DNA from: Desulfurococcales archaeon
Lineage (GTDB): Archaea; Thermoproteota; Thermoprotei_A; Sulfolobales; Acidilobaceae
Reading direction: 5' to 3'
Assembly (NCBI GenBank): GCA_015521095.1
Contig: WAOU01000002.1
Span: 1 to 14,893, forward strand
DNA length: 14,893 nt
Of this stretch, positions 1 to 8,929 are shown piece by piece. Each line of letters begins with the position of its first letter. Positions within the stretch are counted from its first letter, which is position 1. Under the pieces are notes generated by a model, which had not been told where the DNA came from, ran no database searches, and saw only the letters and a program-made list of their open reading frames with translations. Position numbers and translations under genes: made by a program.

Positions 1-1
1 C

Positions 2-208
2 TACAACGATGATTCCATAGTAGTGAGGGTTAGGGTAAAGACAAAGGCGGAGACAGGGGTTGAAATGGAGGCGCTAGCAGGTGTATCCGCCGCTCTTCTA
101 GCGATATGGGACATGGTTAAGAAATATGAGAAGGATGAGGCGGGACAGTATCCTGTAACGAGGATTACCAACATACGCGTTGTTAGTAAGATAAAGGGTT
201 CTAGTTAG
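2..208 (+). CDS. moaC: MoaC, cyclic pyranopterin monophosphate synthase (C-terminal part, cut by window start)
   Basis: The reading frame is open from base 2, so the gene begins before the window; only the last 68 residues or so are seen. They contain the MoaC C-terminal pattern: a [20 protein letters not shown] helix, then MVKKYEKDE and a closing [15 protein letters not shown] strand. MoaC converts the GTP-derived cyclic intermediate to cyclic pyranopterin monophosphate in molybdenum (or tungsten) cofactor synthesis, in the cytoplasm. An ATG/GTG start inside the visible part would cut the domain and is not the real start. The stop codon overlaps the stop of the convergent rfcL gene, so the two genes end tail-to-tail with no room for a separate terminator. 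The family call is by eye and confident; upstream partners are outside the window. Confidence 0.92.
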   Translation, partial: YNDDSIVVRVRVKTKAETGVEMEALAGVSAALLAIWDMVKKYEKDEAGQYPVTRITNIRVVSKIKGSS

Positions 209-1617
209 CCGAAGAACATGTCTAGTGTCTTTCCTTTTCTCTCCTGTTTCTTTTTCTTTGGAGCTCGTTTCTGTTCACGTGGAGCTTCTCGTACTTCTTC
301 GAGTTCTGGTTCCCGCGGGATACGCCTTGTCCGCTTTATTTTCTCTGCGAGCTCTACGATTTCTTCGGCTTTATTGCCTGCTAGGTATTTTACTTCTTCC
401 TTTGTTAGCTCGTATCCTAGTACGAGGCGCGCGGGATAGGTTAGATCTTTACTATATCTGAATATTGTTTGTAGTATTGGAAGTATATCGTTCTTCACGG
501 TCGATTTTGAGACTAGCAGGCGGCCTGCTAGTTTCTGAGCTAGTGATTCTCTGATTTGCCGTACTTCCCTCAGTGAGGCCATAAGTTTTATCCGCTCGGG
601 ATAAGAGTATCTTAGCTTCAGAATGCTTCCTTCTCTCCGAGCATACGTTATCCCTGGACCGATAAGGTCGAAGACATAGCTTAGTAGACTCCAGTATCCC
701 TTGAACTTGGCCCTTGACAGGAATAGAGATGCTCGTGATAGAGCATCATATGCCCTGTATAGATCTCCGGGCTCCTCATATTTGCGTGGAATATTATCAT
801 TTATCCAAGCCATAAGCGTCTCATAGTCTTCCTCGCTATTCGTTACTGCACGCTTCGCCATCCATGCTGCTTTCGCATAGAATACTTGGTTAAGCGTTCT
901 CCAGATATCGCTCTTCTTCTCCCGCCCCCTAAGTATAGCTCTAGCAAGAGCCAGGGTTACTTTCCCGTATCCCTCGGCGATAGCTTCTAGATCATTTATC
1001 GCTGCTCGCAGGTCTCCCTGGCTTAACTGTGCTATTAATCGTAGGGCTTCTCTTTCGCACTCTAAGCGTTCTCTCTCGCAGATCCTTTGTAGGACGCCCA
1101 TTACCTGGGTCATGCTTAGTTGTTTGAATTGTACTAGGAGCACCTTGTCTCGTAGTGGTCGTAGCTGGTCTTTCCATGGATCGTTGGCCGTCATTATTAT
1201 CGGGTTATTGGTTTCCGGGATTATTTTTAGCAGTTCTTGTAGTCCTCCTGCGTCTTCTCTCGTCGCGACGCCGTCTATCTCGTCTAGGAGTATAATTATC
1301 CCTTTACCGAAGAGTGCCTTCTTAAATGCGGCGACTCCTACTGTTCTTCTAATGGCGTATGCACTTCTGTAGTCGCTGGCGTTGAGCTCTAGTAGTTCAA
1401 AATTGTATTCTCTTGCTAGTGCTTCTACTAGGCTGGTTTTTCCTACTCCAGGCGGGCCGTATAATAGTGCTGCTCTCTTGGCTGGCTTTTTTCCTGACGC
1501 CCATGCAGAGAGCCAGGTTGTGAGCAGTCTCTTTGCTTCTTCTTGGTTTACTACTTCTTCTACTGTCCTGGGCCTGTATTTTATTATCCAGGGTATCTTC
1601 TTGTGGGGTTTAGTCAA
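205..1617 (-). CDS. rfcL: Replication factor C large subunit (clamp loader)
   Basis: This 470-residue AAA+ ATPase is the single large subunit of the archaeal clamp loader, which opens the PCNA ring and places it on primer-template DNA. The sequence shows the RFC N-terminal [16 protein letters not shown] box, Walker A GPPGVGKT (about 54-61), Walker B LLDEID (about 110-115), a sensor-1-like MTANDPW region, and the helical collar domain. The tail is very rich in Lys, Arg and Glu and ends in KTLDMFFG, which resembles the PCNA-interacting PIP motif usual at the end of archaeal RfcL, although the canonical Gln is absent. The ATG start overlaps the end of rfcS by 4 bp, which points to translational coupling in an rfcS-rfcL operon. 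No intein is seen. The length is normal for the family. Confidence 0.96.
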   Translation of the reverse strand: MTKPHKKIPWIIKYRPRTVEEVVNQEEAKRLLTTWLSAWASGKKPAKRAALLYGPPGVGKTSLVEALAREYNFELLELNASDYRSAYAIRRTVGVAAFKKALFGKGIIILLDEIDGVATREDAGGLQELLKIIPETNNPIIMTANDPWKDQLRPLRDKVLLVQFKQLSMTQVMGVLQRICERERLECEREALRLIAQLSQGDLRAAINDLEAIAEGYGKVTLALARAILRGREKKSDIWRTLNQVFYAKAAWMAKRAVTNSEEDYETLMAWINDNIPRKYEEPGDLYRAYDALSRASLFLSRAKFKGYWSLLSYVFDLIGPGITYARREGSILKLRYSYPERIKLMASLREVRQIRESLAQKLAGRLLVSKSTVKNDILPILQTIFRYSKDLTYPARLVLGYELTKEEVKYLAGNKAEEIVELAEKIKRTRRIPREPELEEVREAPREQKRAPKKKKQERKGKTLDMFFG

Positions 1618-2597
1618 CCTGATACACCTAGCTTTCTTCCTACTAGCGACATCCAGGCTAGTAGGGCGCTTAGCTGGATGTCGTCGTCGCTGCCTTCGAC
1701 GAGTCTAAAGTGTATTTCTCCTATGTAGTCTGCGATTAGTATTCTGAGGTCTTCTGGGATGTCTATCTCGTTGCTGAATATCTCTCTGTGTATTTGCTTG
1801 ACTATGTCTTCTCCGCTTAGCCCGTACTCGATCATTAGTTTTCTGAGAAGGGCTCTTGCTCCCGTGAAGTCCCCGTTCAAGGCTGTCTTAATCATTTGTC
1901 TTACTTCTTTTGGCTTGGCCATTCCTACTACTTTGAATACTGTTTCCACGGTTACTTTGCCTAGTGCCGCGGCTGCTTGTAGTACGTTGATTGCTTTTCT
2001 CATGTCTCCTTCGCTTATCTCGTATATTGTTTCTAGTGCTTCTGGATCGTATTCTACTCCTTCGTTGTCTGCTATGTATTTGAGTCTGGCTACTACATCG
2101 TCTTTCTTTAGTGGCTGGAATCTGAAGAACGCGCATCTGCTCTGGATAGGATCTATAATCTTTGAAGGATAGTTGGCTATTAGAATGAATCGTGTGGATA
2201 CTGAGTATAGCTCCATAAGCCTCCTAAGGGCTTGCTGTGCATCTGCGGTCATGTTATCTGCTTCGTCTAACAGTATTATCTTGAATGGAATGTCTGGGGG
2301 TGTACGGCTTCGAGCGAATTCCTTGACCTTTTCTCTTATTACACCGATCCCTCTCTCATCGCTGGCGTTTAGTTCTAGCATGTATTGTCTATAATATTCT
2401 CCGTAGAGATCGTGTGCGAGTGCATGAGCAGCTGTCGTTTTTCCTGTTCCGGCTGGTCCTGCGAATAGTAGATGGGGCATGTTCTTGTTCTTTACGAATG
2501 TTTTGAGCCTGTTTACTATTTCTTCTTGGTTGACTATCTCATCTAGGCTTCTAGGCCTGTATTTCTCTACCCAGAGGATATCGAATGCAGTGCTCAA
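1614..2597 (-). CDS. rfcS: Replication factor C small subunit (clamp loader)
   Basis: This 327-residue AAA+ ATPase forms the RFC small-subunit part of the clamp loader with RfcL. Visible motifs are WVEKYRPRSLDEIVNQ near the N-terminus, Walker A GPAGTGKT (47-54), ELNASDERGI (about 75-84), Walker B DEAD (111-114), and the SRC arginine-finger motif (153-155), which acts on the neighbouring subunit's ATP. The proposed start is TTG at 2597, with a GGTGA Shine-Dalgarno-like stretch just upstream; it keeps the usual N-terminal length. It is the first gene of the operon and overlaps rfcL by 4 bp. Small subunits of some archaea carry inteins, but this one is uninterrupted. Only one small-subunit gene is seen here; some crenarchaea have two. 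Confidence 0.97.
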   Translation of the reverse strand: MSTAFDILWVEKYRPRSLDEIVNQEEIVNRLKTFVKNKNMPHLLFAGPAGTGKTTAAHALAHDLYGEYYRQYMLELNASDERGIGVIREKVKEFARSRTPPDIPFKIILLDEADNMTADAQQALRRLMELYSVSTRFILIANYPSKIIDPIQSRCAFFRFQPLKKDDVVARLKYIADNEGVEYDPEALETIYEISEGDMRKAINVLQAAAALGKVTVETVFKVVGMAKPKEVRQMIKTALNGDFTGARALLRKLMIEYGLSGEDIVKQIHREIFSNEIDIPEDLRILIADYIGEIHFRLVEGSDDDIQLSALLAWMSLVGRKLGVSG

Positions 2598-2796
2598 ATT
2601 ACTTCACCTTCGCATGGTTCAAATTATTCCTCTTTCTCCACTCTATCTATTGTAAGTGTTCCATCTAATAATAGACTAGTCTTCCAGGTCTATTATTAGT
2701 GTGCAGATGCGGTGCCTTAATGGACAGTTACGGTTGGGTCTCTCCCTTTCACCTTATCAGTGCCGGCTACACTAAACACTATGTGGTGCCGGACTC
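2598..2796. promoter_or_regulatory. Divergent intergenic region between rfcS and gins23 with a 12-bp inverted repeat
   Basis: This 199-bp spacer separates two outward-facing replication operons and should hold both promoters. Its clearest element is a perfect 12-bp inverted repeat at 2665-2676 and 2688-2699 (arm CTAATAATAGAC) around an 11-nt centre. A second feature is the heptamer GTGCCGG at 2760-2766, repeated directly at 2786-2792 just before the gins23 start. I see no convincing origin recognition box and no clear coding frame. The inverted repeat could be an operator shared by the two operons or a hairpin in one leader; which one is not decided by the sequence. Confidence 0.5.
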
Positions 2797-3354
2797 TTGG
2801 ATATCGATCTACAACTTGAGCTGATATCGATAGACTACCAGTCAAGACTGGTTAGAGTAATAGTACTCTCAAACATAGAGAGCCATATCCCTACCCCAGC
2901 CGGCCTTATACGCGTCAGGAAAGGAGACGAACTAGACCTTCCAAGGTGGCAGGCAAAGCTTCTAGAAGAAAAAGGAATAGTGGAGATCAAGGACCAGGAT
3001 CTAGATCTGGATACAATAAACATGTTTCATTACAAGGAGAAGAGAAAAACCGCTGCCAACCAGATCGTTCCCCTTCCCCAGGACTTCTATCCGAAATCCT
3101 TCGAACTAGTTAAGAAGCTAGACGAATTGATTAGAGAGAATCCTAGCCACATGTTTGTAAAAGACAGAGAAATACTAGAGAAGAATCTAAGTGAGCTTGC
3201 GGAGGCACGTCTTATGAAGATAATACGTCTCGCTACCACGGATGAGGGCGGGCTAAGAGATCGACTAACGCCGGAAGAAACAGTTGTCTTCGACAGACTA
3301 CATAGCGTGATAAGTGCATGGAGACGCTACGTTAAGAAGCCCTTCCAGAGGTGA
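2797..3354 (+). CDS. gins23: Archaeal GINS complex subunit, probably Gins23
   Basis: A 185-residue protein with the GINS architecture in B-then-A order. The small beta-rich B domain comes first (HIPTPAGLIRVRKGDELDLPRWQAKLLEEKG, split here as residues about 30-60), followed by the helical A domain (about 95-180) with FELVKKLDELIRE and EARLMKIIRLA. B-before-A order is the Psf2/Psf3-like (Gins23) arrangement in archaea, and gins23 sits directly before mcm in Sulfolobus; that context supports the subunit choice over Gins51. GINS joins MCM and GAN/Cdc45-like protein in the replicative CMG-type helicase. The only sensible in-frame start is TTG at 2797, with GGTG about 10 nt upstream. The stop overlaps the mcm start (GTGA), indicating coupled translation. 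GINS membership is fairly firm; the Gins23 assignment less so. Confidence 0.78.
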   Translation: MDIDLQLELISIDYQSRLVRVIVLSNIESHIPTPAGLIRVRKGDELDLPRWQAKLLEEKGIVEIKDQDLDLDTINMFHYKEKRKTAANQIVPLPQDFYPKSFELVKKLDELIRENPSHMFVKDREILEKNLSELAEARLMKIIRLATTDEGGLRDRLTPEETVVFDRLHSVISAWRRYVKKPFQR

Positions 3355-5453
3355 AGGCGTTGGGCCTTGAATCACTCGATATTCCGGGAGAGGAGACTCT
3401 AGAATACAAGGATAGATTCATAGACTTCATCAGGAACTACAGAGATAGTAGCGGAAGATTCAAGTATATGGATAGGCTAAGGCGCATGATGAATTTCGAT
3501 CTACGTAGCCTCGCAGTAGACTACGCGGATCTCTATAGATACGATACGGATCTCGCCGAGGCTCTAATAGATAAGCCCCATCAAGTTCTCCGAGACGCCT
3601 CCGAGGCCATCAAGGAAATAATCCTCTTGGAGAATCCAGAGTACGCTGAGAGAAAAAAGAAATTCGTTGTAAGAATCTATGGATTATTCGAGACAGTCAA
3701 GATACGAGACCTGAGAAGCGACCATATAGGTAAACTAGTCCAGGTAGAAGGAATCGTTACTCGAATGCATCCTATTAGGAGTCGCATGGTCAAAGCCGTC
3801 TTCAGACACGAGAAATGCGGGGCCGAGTTCGAGTGGCCTCCAGGAGAAGAGACTATAGGCGACACAATAGAGAAGCCGAGCATATGCCCTGTCTGTGGTG
3901 AAGGAGGAGGCAAATTCGTCCTGCTCAAGGACAAGTCAAAATACATAGACTGGCAGAAGATAATGCTCCAAGAGAGGCCAGAAGACGTTCCTGGAGGCCA
4001 GATGCCTAGAAGCATAGAGGTTCAGTTGACAGGAGACCTAGTAGACTCCTCTAGGCCTGGAGACAGGATAACTATCGTGGGAATACCCAGTATTCATCAG
4101 ACTAGTGGTAGGAGCCCTCTCTTCGAACTCTATATCGATGCAAATAGTATAAAGATCTCTGAAAAAGTCCTCGAAGAAATAAGCATAACCAGAGAGGACG
4201 AGGAAAAAATAAAAGATCTCGCAAAGGACCCATGGATAAGAGAGAAGATAATCGCGAGCATAGCACCCAGCATCTATGGACAATGGGATCTAAAAGAAGC
4301 AATAGCGCTCCTCCTGTTCGGCGGAGTACCCAAGATAATGCCGGATGGCACCAAGATCAGGGGAGACATCCACGTATTATTCGTCGGAGATCCTGGAATG
4401 GCGAAGAGCCAGCTACTACAATCCGCTGCCAGGATAGCTCCCCGTGCAGTCTACACGAGCGGTAAGGGAAGCACCGCGGCGGGTCTCACCGCGGCTGTTG
4501 TAAAGGATCCAAAGACAGGCGAGTACTTCCTTGAGGCTGGAGCACTAGTCCTCGCCGATGGAGGCGTAGCCGTGATAGACGAGATAGACAAGATGAGGCC
4601 TGACGATCGAGTGGCAATACACGAGGCAATGGAGCAACAGGTAATAAGTATCTCTAAGGCCGGTATCGTTGCGAGACTAAATGCCAGAGCGAGCGTGCTA
4701 GCCGCTGGAAACCCGAAGTTCGGCATCTATCTTCCGGGAAGAGACTTTGTCGAAAACGTTGATCTTCCACCAACCATAATCTCTCGATTCGACCTGATAT
4801 TCGTGGTAAGAGACATAATCGATAAGAAGAGAGATTCTATGCTAGCTACCTATGTACTAGAAGCCCACAGCAACACGGAGAGGTTCAGGCCCGAAATAGA
4901 CCTAATGCTCCTCAAAAAGTACATCATATATGCGAAAAGATACATTCGGCCCAGGCTCACACCATCTGCTAAGAAGCTAATCAAGGACTTCTTCGTCAGC
5001 CTAAGAGGTATCGCCACGCCACTAGACCAGGATCAAAGACAAATCAAGAGCATACCAATAACCGCTAGACAGCTCGAAGCAATCATCAGGCTGGCCGAAG
5101 CCCACGCAAAGATGGCGCTAAAAGACGAGGTCACCGAAGAAGACGCTTCGGAAGCCATAAGGATAACATTATCCTTCCTCCAGAGCGTCGGTTATGATAC
5201 AGAAACAGGGACTATAGACTCATCAATAATAATGACAGGAAAGAGCCTATCCACAATAAGGCTAATATCCATAATCACTGACACAATAAAGAAACTAAAA
5301 CACGATAAACCATGCGTCAAAGAAGAAGAAATAATCAACGAGATACAGAAAGAACACAAGATAAAAGAAGCAAGAATAAAGGAAGCACTAGAAAAAATGC
5401 ATAGAGACGGCATAGTATACTCGCCTAAATCCGGATGCTACAACGTCACATAA
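3351..5453 (+). CDS. mcm: MCM replicative DNA helicase
   Basis: A 700-residue minichromosome maintenance helicase, the motor that unwinds DNA at the archaeal fork. The N-terminal domain has a zinc site formed by H153, C156, C179 and C182 (HxxC...CxxC, with His in the first place as in Sulfolobus MCM). The AAA+ domain has Walker A GDPGMAKS (346-353), Walker B DEID (410-413), sensor 1 in GNPKFG (N454), and the SRFD arginine finger (R479). The last 70 or so residues look like the winged-helix domain (EEEIINEIQKEHKIKEARI...). The start is GTG at 3351, overlapping the gins23 stop by 4 bp. hel308 follows after a 56-bp gap in the same direction. No intein or frameshift is seen and the length is standard. 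Confidence 0.97.
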   Translation: MKALGLESLDIPGEETLEYKDRFIDFIRNYRDSSGRFKYMDRLRRMMNFDLRSLAVDYADLYRYDTDLAEALIDKPHQVLRDASEAIKEIILLENPEYAERKKKFVVRIYGLFETVKIRDLRSDHIGKLVQVEGIVTRMHPIRSRMVKAVFRHEKCGAEFEWPPGEETIGDTIEKPSICPVCGEGGGKFVLLKDKSKYIDWQKIMLQERPEDVPGGQMPRSIEVQLTGDLVDSSRPGDRITIVGIPSIHQTSGRSPLFELYIDANSIKISEKVLEEISITREDEEKIKDLAKDPWIREKIIASIAPSIYGQWDLKEAIALLLFGGVPKIMPDGTKIRGDIHVLFVGDPGMAKSQLLQSAARIAPRAVYTSGKGSTAAGLTAAVVKDPKTGEYFLEAGALVLADGGVAVIDEIDKMRPDDRVAIHEAMEQQVISISKAGIVARLNARASVLAAGNPKFGIYLPGRDFVENVDLPPTIISRFDLIFVVRDIIDKKRDSMLATYVLEAHSNTERFRPEIDLMLLKKYIIYAKRYIRPRLTPSAKKLIKDFFVSLRGIATPLDQDQRQIKSIPITARQLEAIIRLAEAHAKMALKDEVTEEDASEAIRITLSFLQSVGYDTETGTIDSSIIMTGKSLSTIRLISIITDTIKKLKHDKPCVKEEEIINEIQKEHKIKEARIKEALEKMHRDGIVYSPKSGCYNVT

Positions 5454-5509
5454 ACCAACATACAAGATAACGAAATGAATAGCAACATGTTGAAGGGGCA
5501 ACAAAAGAA

Positions 5510-7666
5510 TTGAGACCGCTGACAAGAAAAATAATGAGGCTACTAGGTTACACCTCTCTCTATCCTCCCCAAAAACAAGCACTAGACTATGGAATCGAAT
5601 TCGGCAAAAGCCTACTAGTAGCTACACCGACAGCCTCTGGAAAAACATTCATAGCAGCAACCGCAATAACTAATGCTTTAAACGACAATGGAGGAATCGC
5701 AGTATATCTCGCCCCGCTACGCAGCATTGCAATGGAGAAATATACCTATTTCAAGCACCTAGGAGATCTAGGGCTAAAGACCCGGATTCTAATCGGGGAC
5801 CTTGCACTCGGCCCCCTCGATTTCGACGTCTTAATCACCACATATGAGAAGTTCGATGCCGTTCTAAGAAACAATCCTGAGCTCCTAGACAGGACAAATA
5901 TAGTAGTAATCGACGAGATACACTATGTGGGAGACCCCAAGCGGGGAACCACGCTTGAATCAATAATAGCCAGAATTCTCTCGGACAAACCCGATATACA
6001 ACTAATAGCATTAAGTGCTACCGTAGAAAACGTAGAAGAAATAGCCGAATGGCTCAATACAAGCTATCTGACAAGTGACTGGCGCCCCGTACCACTGAAA
6101 CAAGCCATATTCAAGAACTACAACTTGTTCTACGAAGATGGAGTAGTCGAGGAAGTAGATAAGGTTACAGGAGTAGAGTATCTTGACACTGCTATCCGTA
6201 CTGTCAAGGCTGGCGGCCAAGTACTAATATTTAGTCAAAGTCGTCGGCGCACAGTTGCACTAGCTAAGAGAACAGCGAGGCATAGAAAACACCTTAGATA
6301 CGATCCTATCCTAGCAAAAAAGTATGCTAGAAAAATACTCGAGACTACTGGTCCGACTAGCGTAATAGAGGAGCTAGCCGATCTTATGACTAGAGGAGTA
6401 GCGTATCATCACGCCGGCCTCTCCTCTGCTCAGAGACAAATAATAGAGGAGGCTTTTAGGGAAGGAGCTATAGCTGTCATTCATGCAACACCCACACTAG
6501 CCGCTGGTGTAAACTTGCCTGCCCGAACTGTGATAGTCGAAGAATATTATCGCTATGAGCAGGGATTAAGGAGGCCTATCCAAGTATTCGAGTATAAGCA
6601 GTTGGCTGGCAGGGCTGGGAGACCCGGATACGATGATGTGGGGGAGGCGATTATCATTGCTTCAAGAAATGATAGTGTAGAAGAACTATCTACTATCTAT
6701 ATTAGTTCGAATCCTGAGCCTGTTACTAGCAATCTCGAGGGGCTTAGTGGGCTGAGACATCTTATACTTGGACTAGTGTCTAGCACTGGTACCGGTACGA
6801 GAGAACGACTAGAACAATATCTTTCGAAAACCCTGTATGCTAAGCAGAGAGGGCTCAGCTACCTAGCTCATTTAATCGATAAATCCCTCAGAGATCTCCA
6901 GTCATGGAATCTAATCGATATGTCCTGTACCAGTAATAGCAAATGTGAAATCATGGCTACACCGCTTGGAATAGAACTCTCAAAGACCTATCTGGACCCG
7001 TTAAGCATTCCTATACTTCGCCAGATACTGGGTACGGCGAGGAGGGCCTCAGAGGATATACTATTATACACAATTTCAGCGATGCCTGACATGACTACTC
7101 TACCTGTGTCTAAGCGTGAAGCTGAAAAGCTCCTCGATAAGATTATCGATGAAGCCGAAGACCTAATAGATATCATTACATGGTTCGGACCTCAGGAATC
7201 ACGTTCAACGAAGATATTCTTTGTCCTCAAGGCATGGATAGAAGAACAAAGCGAAGACTACATCTACAAGGAATACGGCGTAGGATCAGGAGACTTATAC
7301 AATATTGTCGAGACAGCAAAATGGATCGCGAACAGCATAGCACGGATCACCAGATTCCTCCCAGAAGCACATAGCCTAGAGCCTAGATATAGAAGCCTAG
7401 AAACACGAATACGATATGGTGTGAAGCCAGAACTGCTCCCACTCGTGATAATACCGGGTATAGGGAGGATCAGGGCTAGAAGACTCTATGACGCCGGGTT
7501 CAGGAACCTAACAGATCTTGCCACAGCCCCTGTAGAGAAACTCCTATCAATCAAGGGTCTCGGACCCGCAGTAGTAAAGGATATACTAGAGTTCCTAGGA
7601 AGGGGAAACGAAGCAAGAGCAATTGCGTCCCGAAGCAAAAGAAGCCTTGAGGACTATCTTATCTAA
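5510..7666 (+). CDS. hel308: Hel308-type (Ski2-like) superfamily 2 DNA helicase
   Basis: A 718-residue helicase. Motifs in order: Q motif (Q21), Walker A ATPTASGKT (38-46), APLRSIA (68-74), Walker B DEIH (135-138), SAT (169-171), FSQSRRR (241-247), the HATPTLAAGVNLPA motif V region (about 325-338), and QLAGRAGRPGYD motif VI (364-375). The C-terminus carries a helix-hairpin-helix domain (GIGRIRARRLYDAGF ... IKGLGPAVV, about 650-690). This layout fits Hel308, a 3'-5' helicase that works at stalled forks. Some crenarchaeal relatives are only loosely related to Hel308, so the exact subfamily is less certain. The start chosen is TTG at 5510, because no ATG or GTG lies upstream in frame before a stop. 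An eight-codon ATG frame at 5487-5513 ends in a TGA overlapping this TTG and may couple translation. It probably belongs to the gins23-mcm operon. Its end overlaps the convergent downstream gene. Confidence 0.88.
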   Translation: MRPLTRKIMRLLGYTSLYPPQKQALDYGIEFGKSLLVATPTASGKTFIAATAITNALNDNGGIAVYLAPLRSIAMEKYTYFKHLGDLGLKTRILIGDLALGPLDFDVLITTYEKFDAVLRNNPELLDRTNIVVIDEIHYVGDPKRGTTLESIIARILSDKPDIQLIALSATVENVEEIAEWLNTSYLTSDWRPVPLKQAIFKNYNLFYEDGVVEEVDKVTGVEYLDTAIRTVKAGGQVLIFSQSRRRTVALAKRTARHRKHLRYDPILAKKYARKILETTGPTSVIEELADLMTRGVAYHHAGLSSAQRQIIEEAFREGAIAVIHATPTLAAGVNLPARTVIVEEYYRYEQGLRRPIQVFEYKQLAGRAGRPGYDDVGEAIIIASRNDSVEELSTIYISSNPEPVTSNLEGLSGLRHLILGLVSSTGTGTRERLEQYLSKTLYAKQRGLSYLAHLIDKSLRDLQSWNLIDMSCTSNSKCEIMATPLGIELSKTYLDPLSIPILRQILGTARRASEDILLYTISAMPDMTTLPVSKREAEKLLDKIIDEAEDLIDIITWFGPQESRSTKIFFVLKAWIEEQSEDYIYKEYGVGSGDLYNIVETAKWIANSIARITRFLPEAHSLEPRYRSLETRIRYGVKPELLPLVIIPGIGRIRARRLYDAGFRNLTDLATAPVEKLLSIKGLGPAVVKDILEFLGRGNEARAIASRSKRSLEDYLI

Positions 7667-8763
7667 AGTGATTGCTCTGTTACAGCTACTCCCCACTGCT
7701 CTATAAATCTCATTACGTAACGGGCGTTCTCGTCGTTTAACGCTATGTGTTCTGGGAACACGAGTCCCTTAGGTAGACGATCCTCGGATAAGAGTACGGC
7801 AGAAGCTACCTGGAACGCGGATGTCGCTATACTCATTGCACTCCACTCGTCTTTCGGCTCAACGATTACCTCATATCTGACGCCATTCTCCCTGTTTCCT
7901 ACTTCTACGACAAGAACTACGAGATCCTCGATACCCTTTAGCTCGTGTTCGAGTAGTCGTGCTAGACAGGATCTCGGCCTCACGGGACACCCGTTTACGT
8001 TCAGGTTGAAGTCGGACAAGAAGCCTATCGACTTGAGTTTCTTGATGAAATCCAGGTGTCCTGGCCATCTAAGAGTATACTCTACCATTTCATCCATGTC
8101 GGGGAAAGTGAACAGGAGCGTTCTCAGCCCGTCTGTAGGGAAATACTCTAGTGTCCCGATATGGGATACTGTTATTGTCCCGGTCTCTGATTCTAGAGGG
8201 TCAACAGATACAAGTTTCCTATTCCGTATTAGTCTCGCTGGTCGAAGATACTCGTCTAGTAGATCCTCCATGCTCCATGCCGGAGCCAGTCCCAGAGGAG
8301 GGTTCGGTTTTCTGCTGATTCCGCCTACATATATTATTGCCCTCTTTGAATCGTAGAGTTTTACTCCTCTTCCCACTAGGAAGTTCGAGAGTCCTGGTGC
8401 TATACCTGCGTCGACAACTACTGTGTTGTTGTTTTTCTCTATTTCTTCTACGAGGCCAAGGGGATCCTCGGGGAAGAATGATACGTCTACTATGTTGTAT
8501 CCTTCCTTTATTAGGAATTCTAGGGCTCTATATCCTATTGCTCCCGGTAGTGCTACTACAACTACGTCCGGGTCTCCGTGTTTCCGTAGAAGTTTATGGC
8601 TAGAGAAGAGATCACCAGTGTATGCTTCAAGACCTAGTCTACGTGCTTTTTCCACGCTATCAAGCGTGCTCCCTATTCCGAAGGCCTCGTGGCCGAGGCG
8701 GTCAAGCATCCATAGAACTCTTAGTCCTATGCGTCCAAGACCAACCACTACGAATCGTGCCAT
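7663..8763 (-). CDS. Saccharopine dehydrogenase family oxidoreductase
   Basis: A 366-residue NAD(P)-binding protein. The N-terminus is a Rossmann fold with GLGRIG (8-13) followed by a VVVALPG strand. The middle has DAGIAPGLSNFLVG and a later APAWSMEDLLDEYLRPARLI stretch, both typical of the saccharopine dehydrogenase/lysine-6-dehydrogenase-like family, where the substrate carbon skeleton and catalytic pocket are formed. The family includes saccharopine reductases, lysine dehydrogenases and carboxynorspermidine synthases, so the substrate cannot be given from the sequence. The ATG start follows a GAGGTG Shine-Dalgarno-like element. It is transcribed alone, convergent with hel308, and the two stop codons overlap by a few bases. 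Its 5' region carries a striking 15-bp inverted repeat listed separately. Confidence 0.82.
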   Translation of the reverse strand: MARFVVVGLGRIGLRVLWMLDRLGHEAFGIGSTLDSVEKARRLGLEAYTGDLFSSHKLLRKHGDPDVVVVALPGAIGYRALEFLIKEGYNIVDVSFFPEDPLGLVEEIEKNNNTVVVDAGIAPGLSNFLVGRGVKLYDSKRAIIYVGGISRKPNPPLGLAPAWSMEDLLDEYLRPARLIRNRKLVSVDPLESETGTITVSHIGTLEYFPTDGLRTLLFTFPDMDEMVEYTLRWPGHLDFIKKLKSIGFLSDFNLNVNGCPVRPRSCLARLLEHELKGIEDLVVLVVEVGNRENGVRYEVIVEPKDEWSAMSIATSAFQVASAVLLSEDRLPKGLVFPEHIALNDENARYVMRFIEQWGVAVTEQSL

Positions 8764-8781
8764 TTACAGGACACCTCGTGG

Positions 8782-8867
8782 CCCATGGAGGAAGGGTAAG
8801 GTGTTCCGGCTCTCCACATGTTACGATTCAGGAGACTCTCTTGCTCCGCATCCCCTTCCTCCATGGG
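8782..8867. repeat. Perfect 15-bp inverted repeat with 56-nt spacer
   Basis: The arms are 8782-8796 (CCCATGGAGGAAGGG) and 8853-8867, exact reverse complements. They enclose 56 nt without an evident gene. The element lies upstream of the minus-strand dehydrogenase-like gene, about 19 bp before its start codon, so if it is transcribed it would form a long closing stem in that gene's leader, right before the Shine-Dalgarno-like GAGGTG. I see no flanking target-site duplication and no C/D box motifs. It may be a structured leader, a small RNA, or a minimal mobile-element relic; the sequence does not decide. Confidence 0.6.
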
Positions 8868-8929
8868 TGCTCCCACTAATAGTATAGGATAGTGGAAATC
8901 TAAAGTCTTAATCATTTACCATAGGTAAC

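Noticed and set aside
205..1617. Intein in an RFC or MCM gene
   Set aside because: The AAA+ motifs run without interruption and lengths are normal.
2598..2796. Replication origin
   Set aside because: The replication genes and inverted repeat are suggestive, but no origin recognition boxes or long A/T-rich unwinding region were seen and no orc1/cdc6 gene is adjacent.
8782..8867. Insertion sequence ends
   Set aside because: The 56 bp between the arms cannot code for a transposase and no target duplication flanks them; at most a minimal relic.
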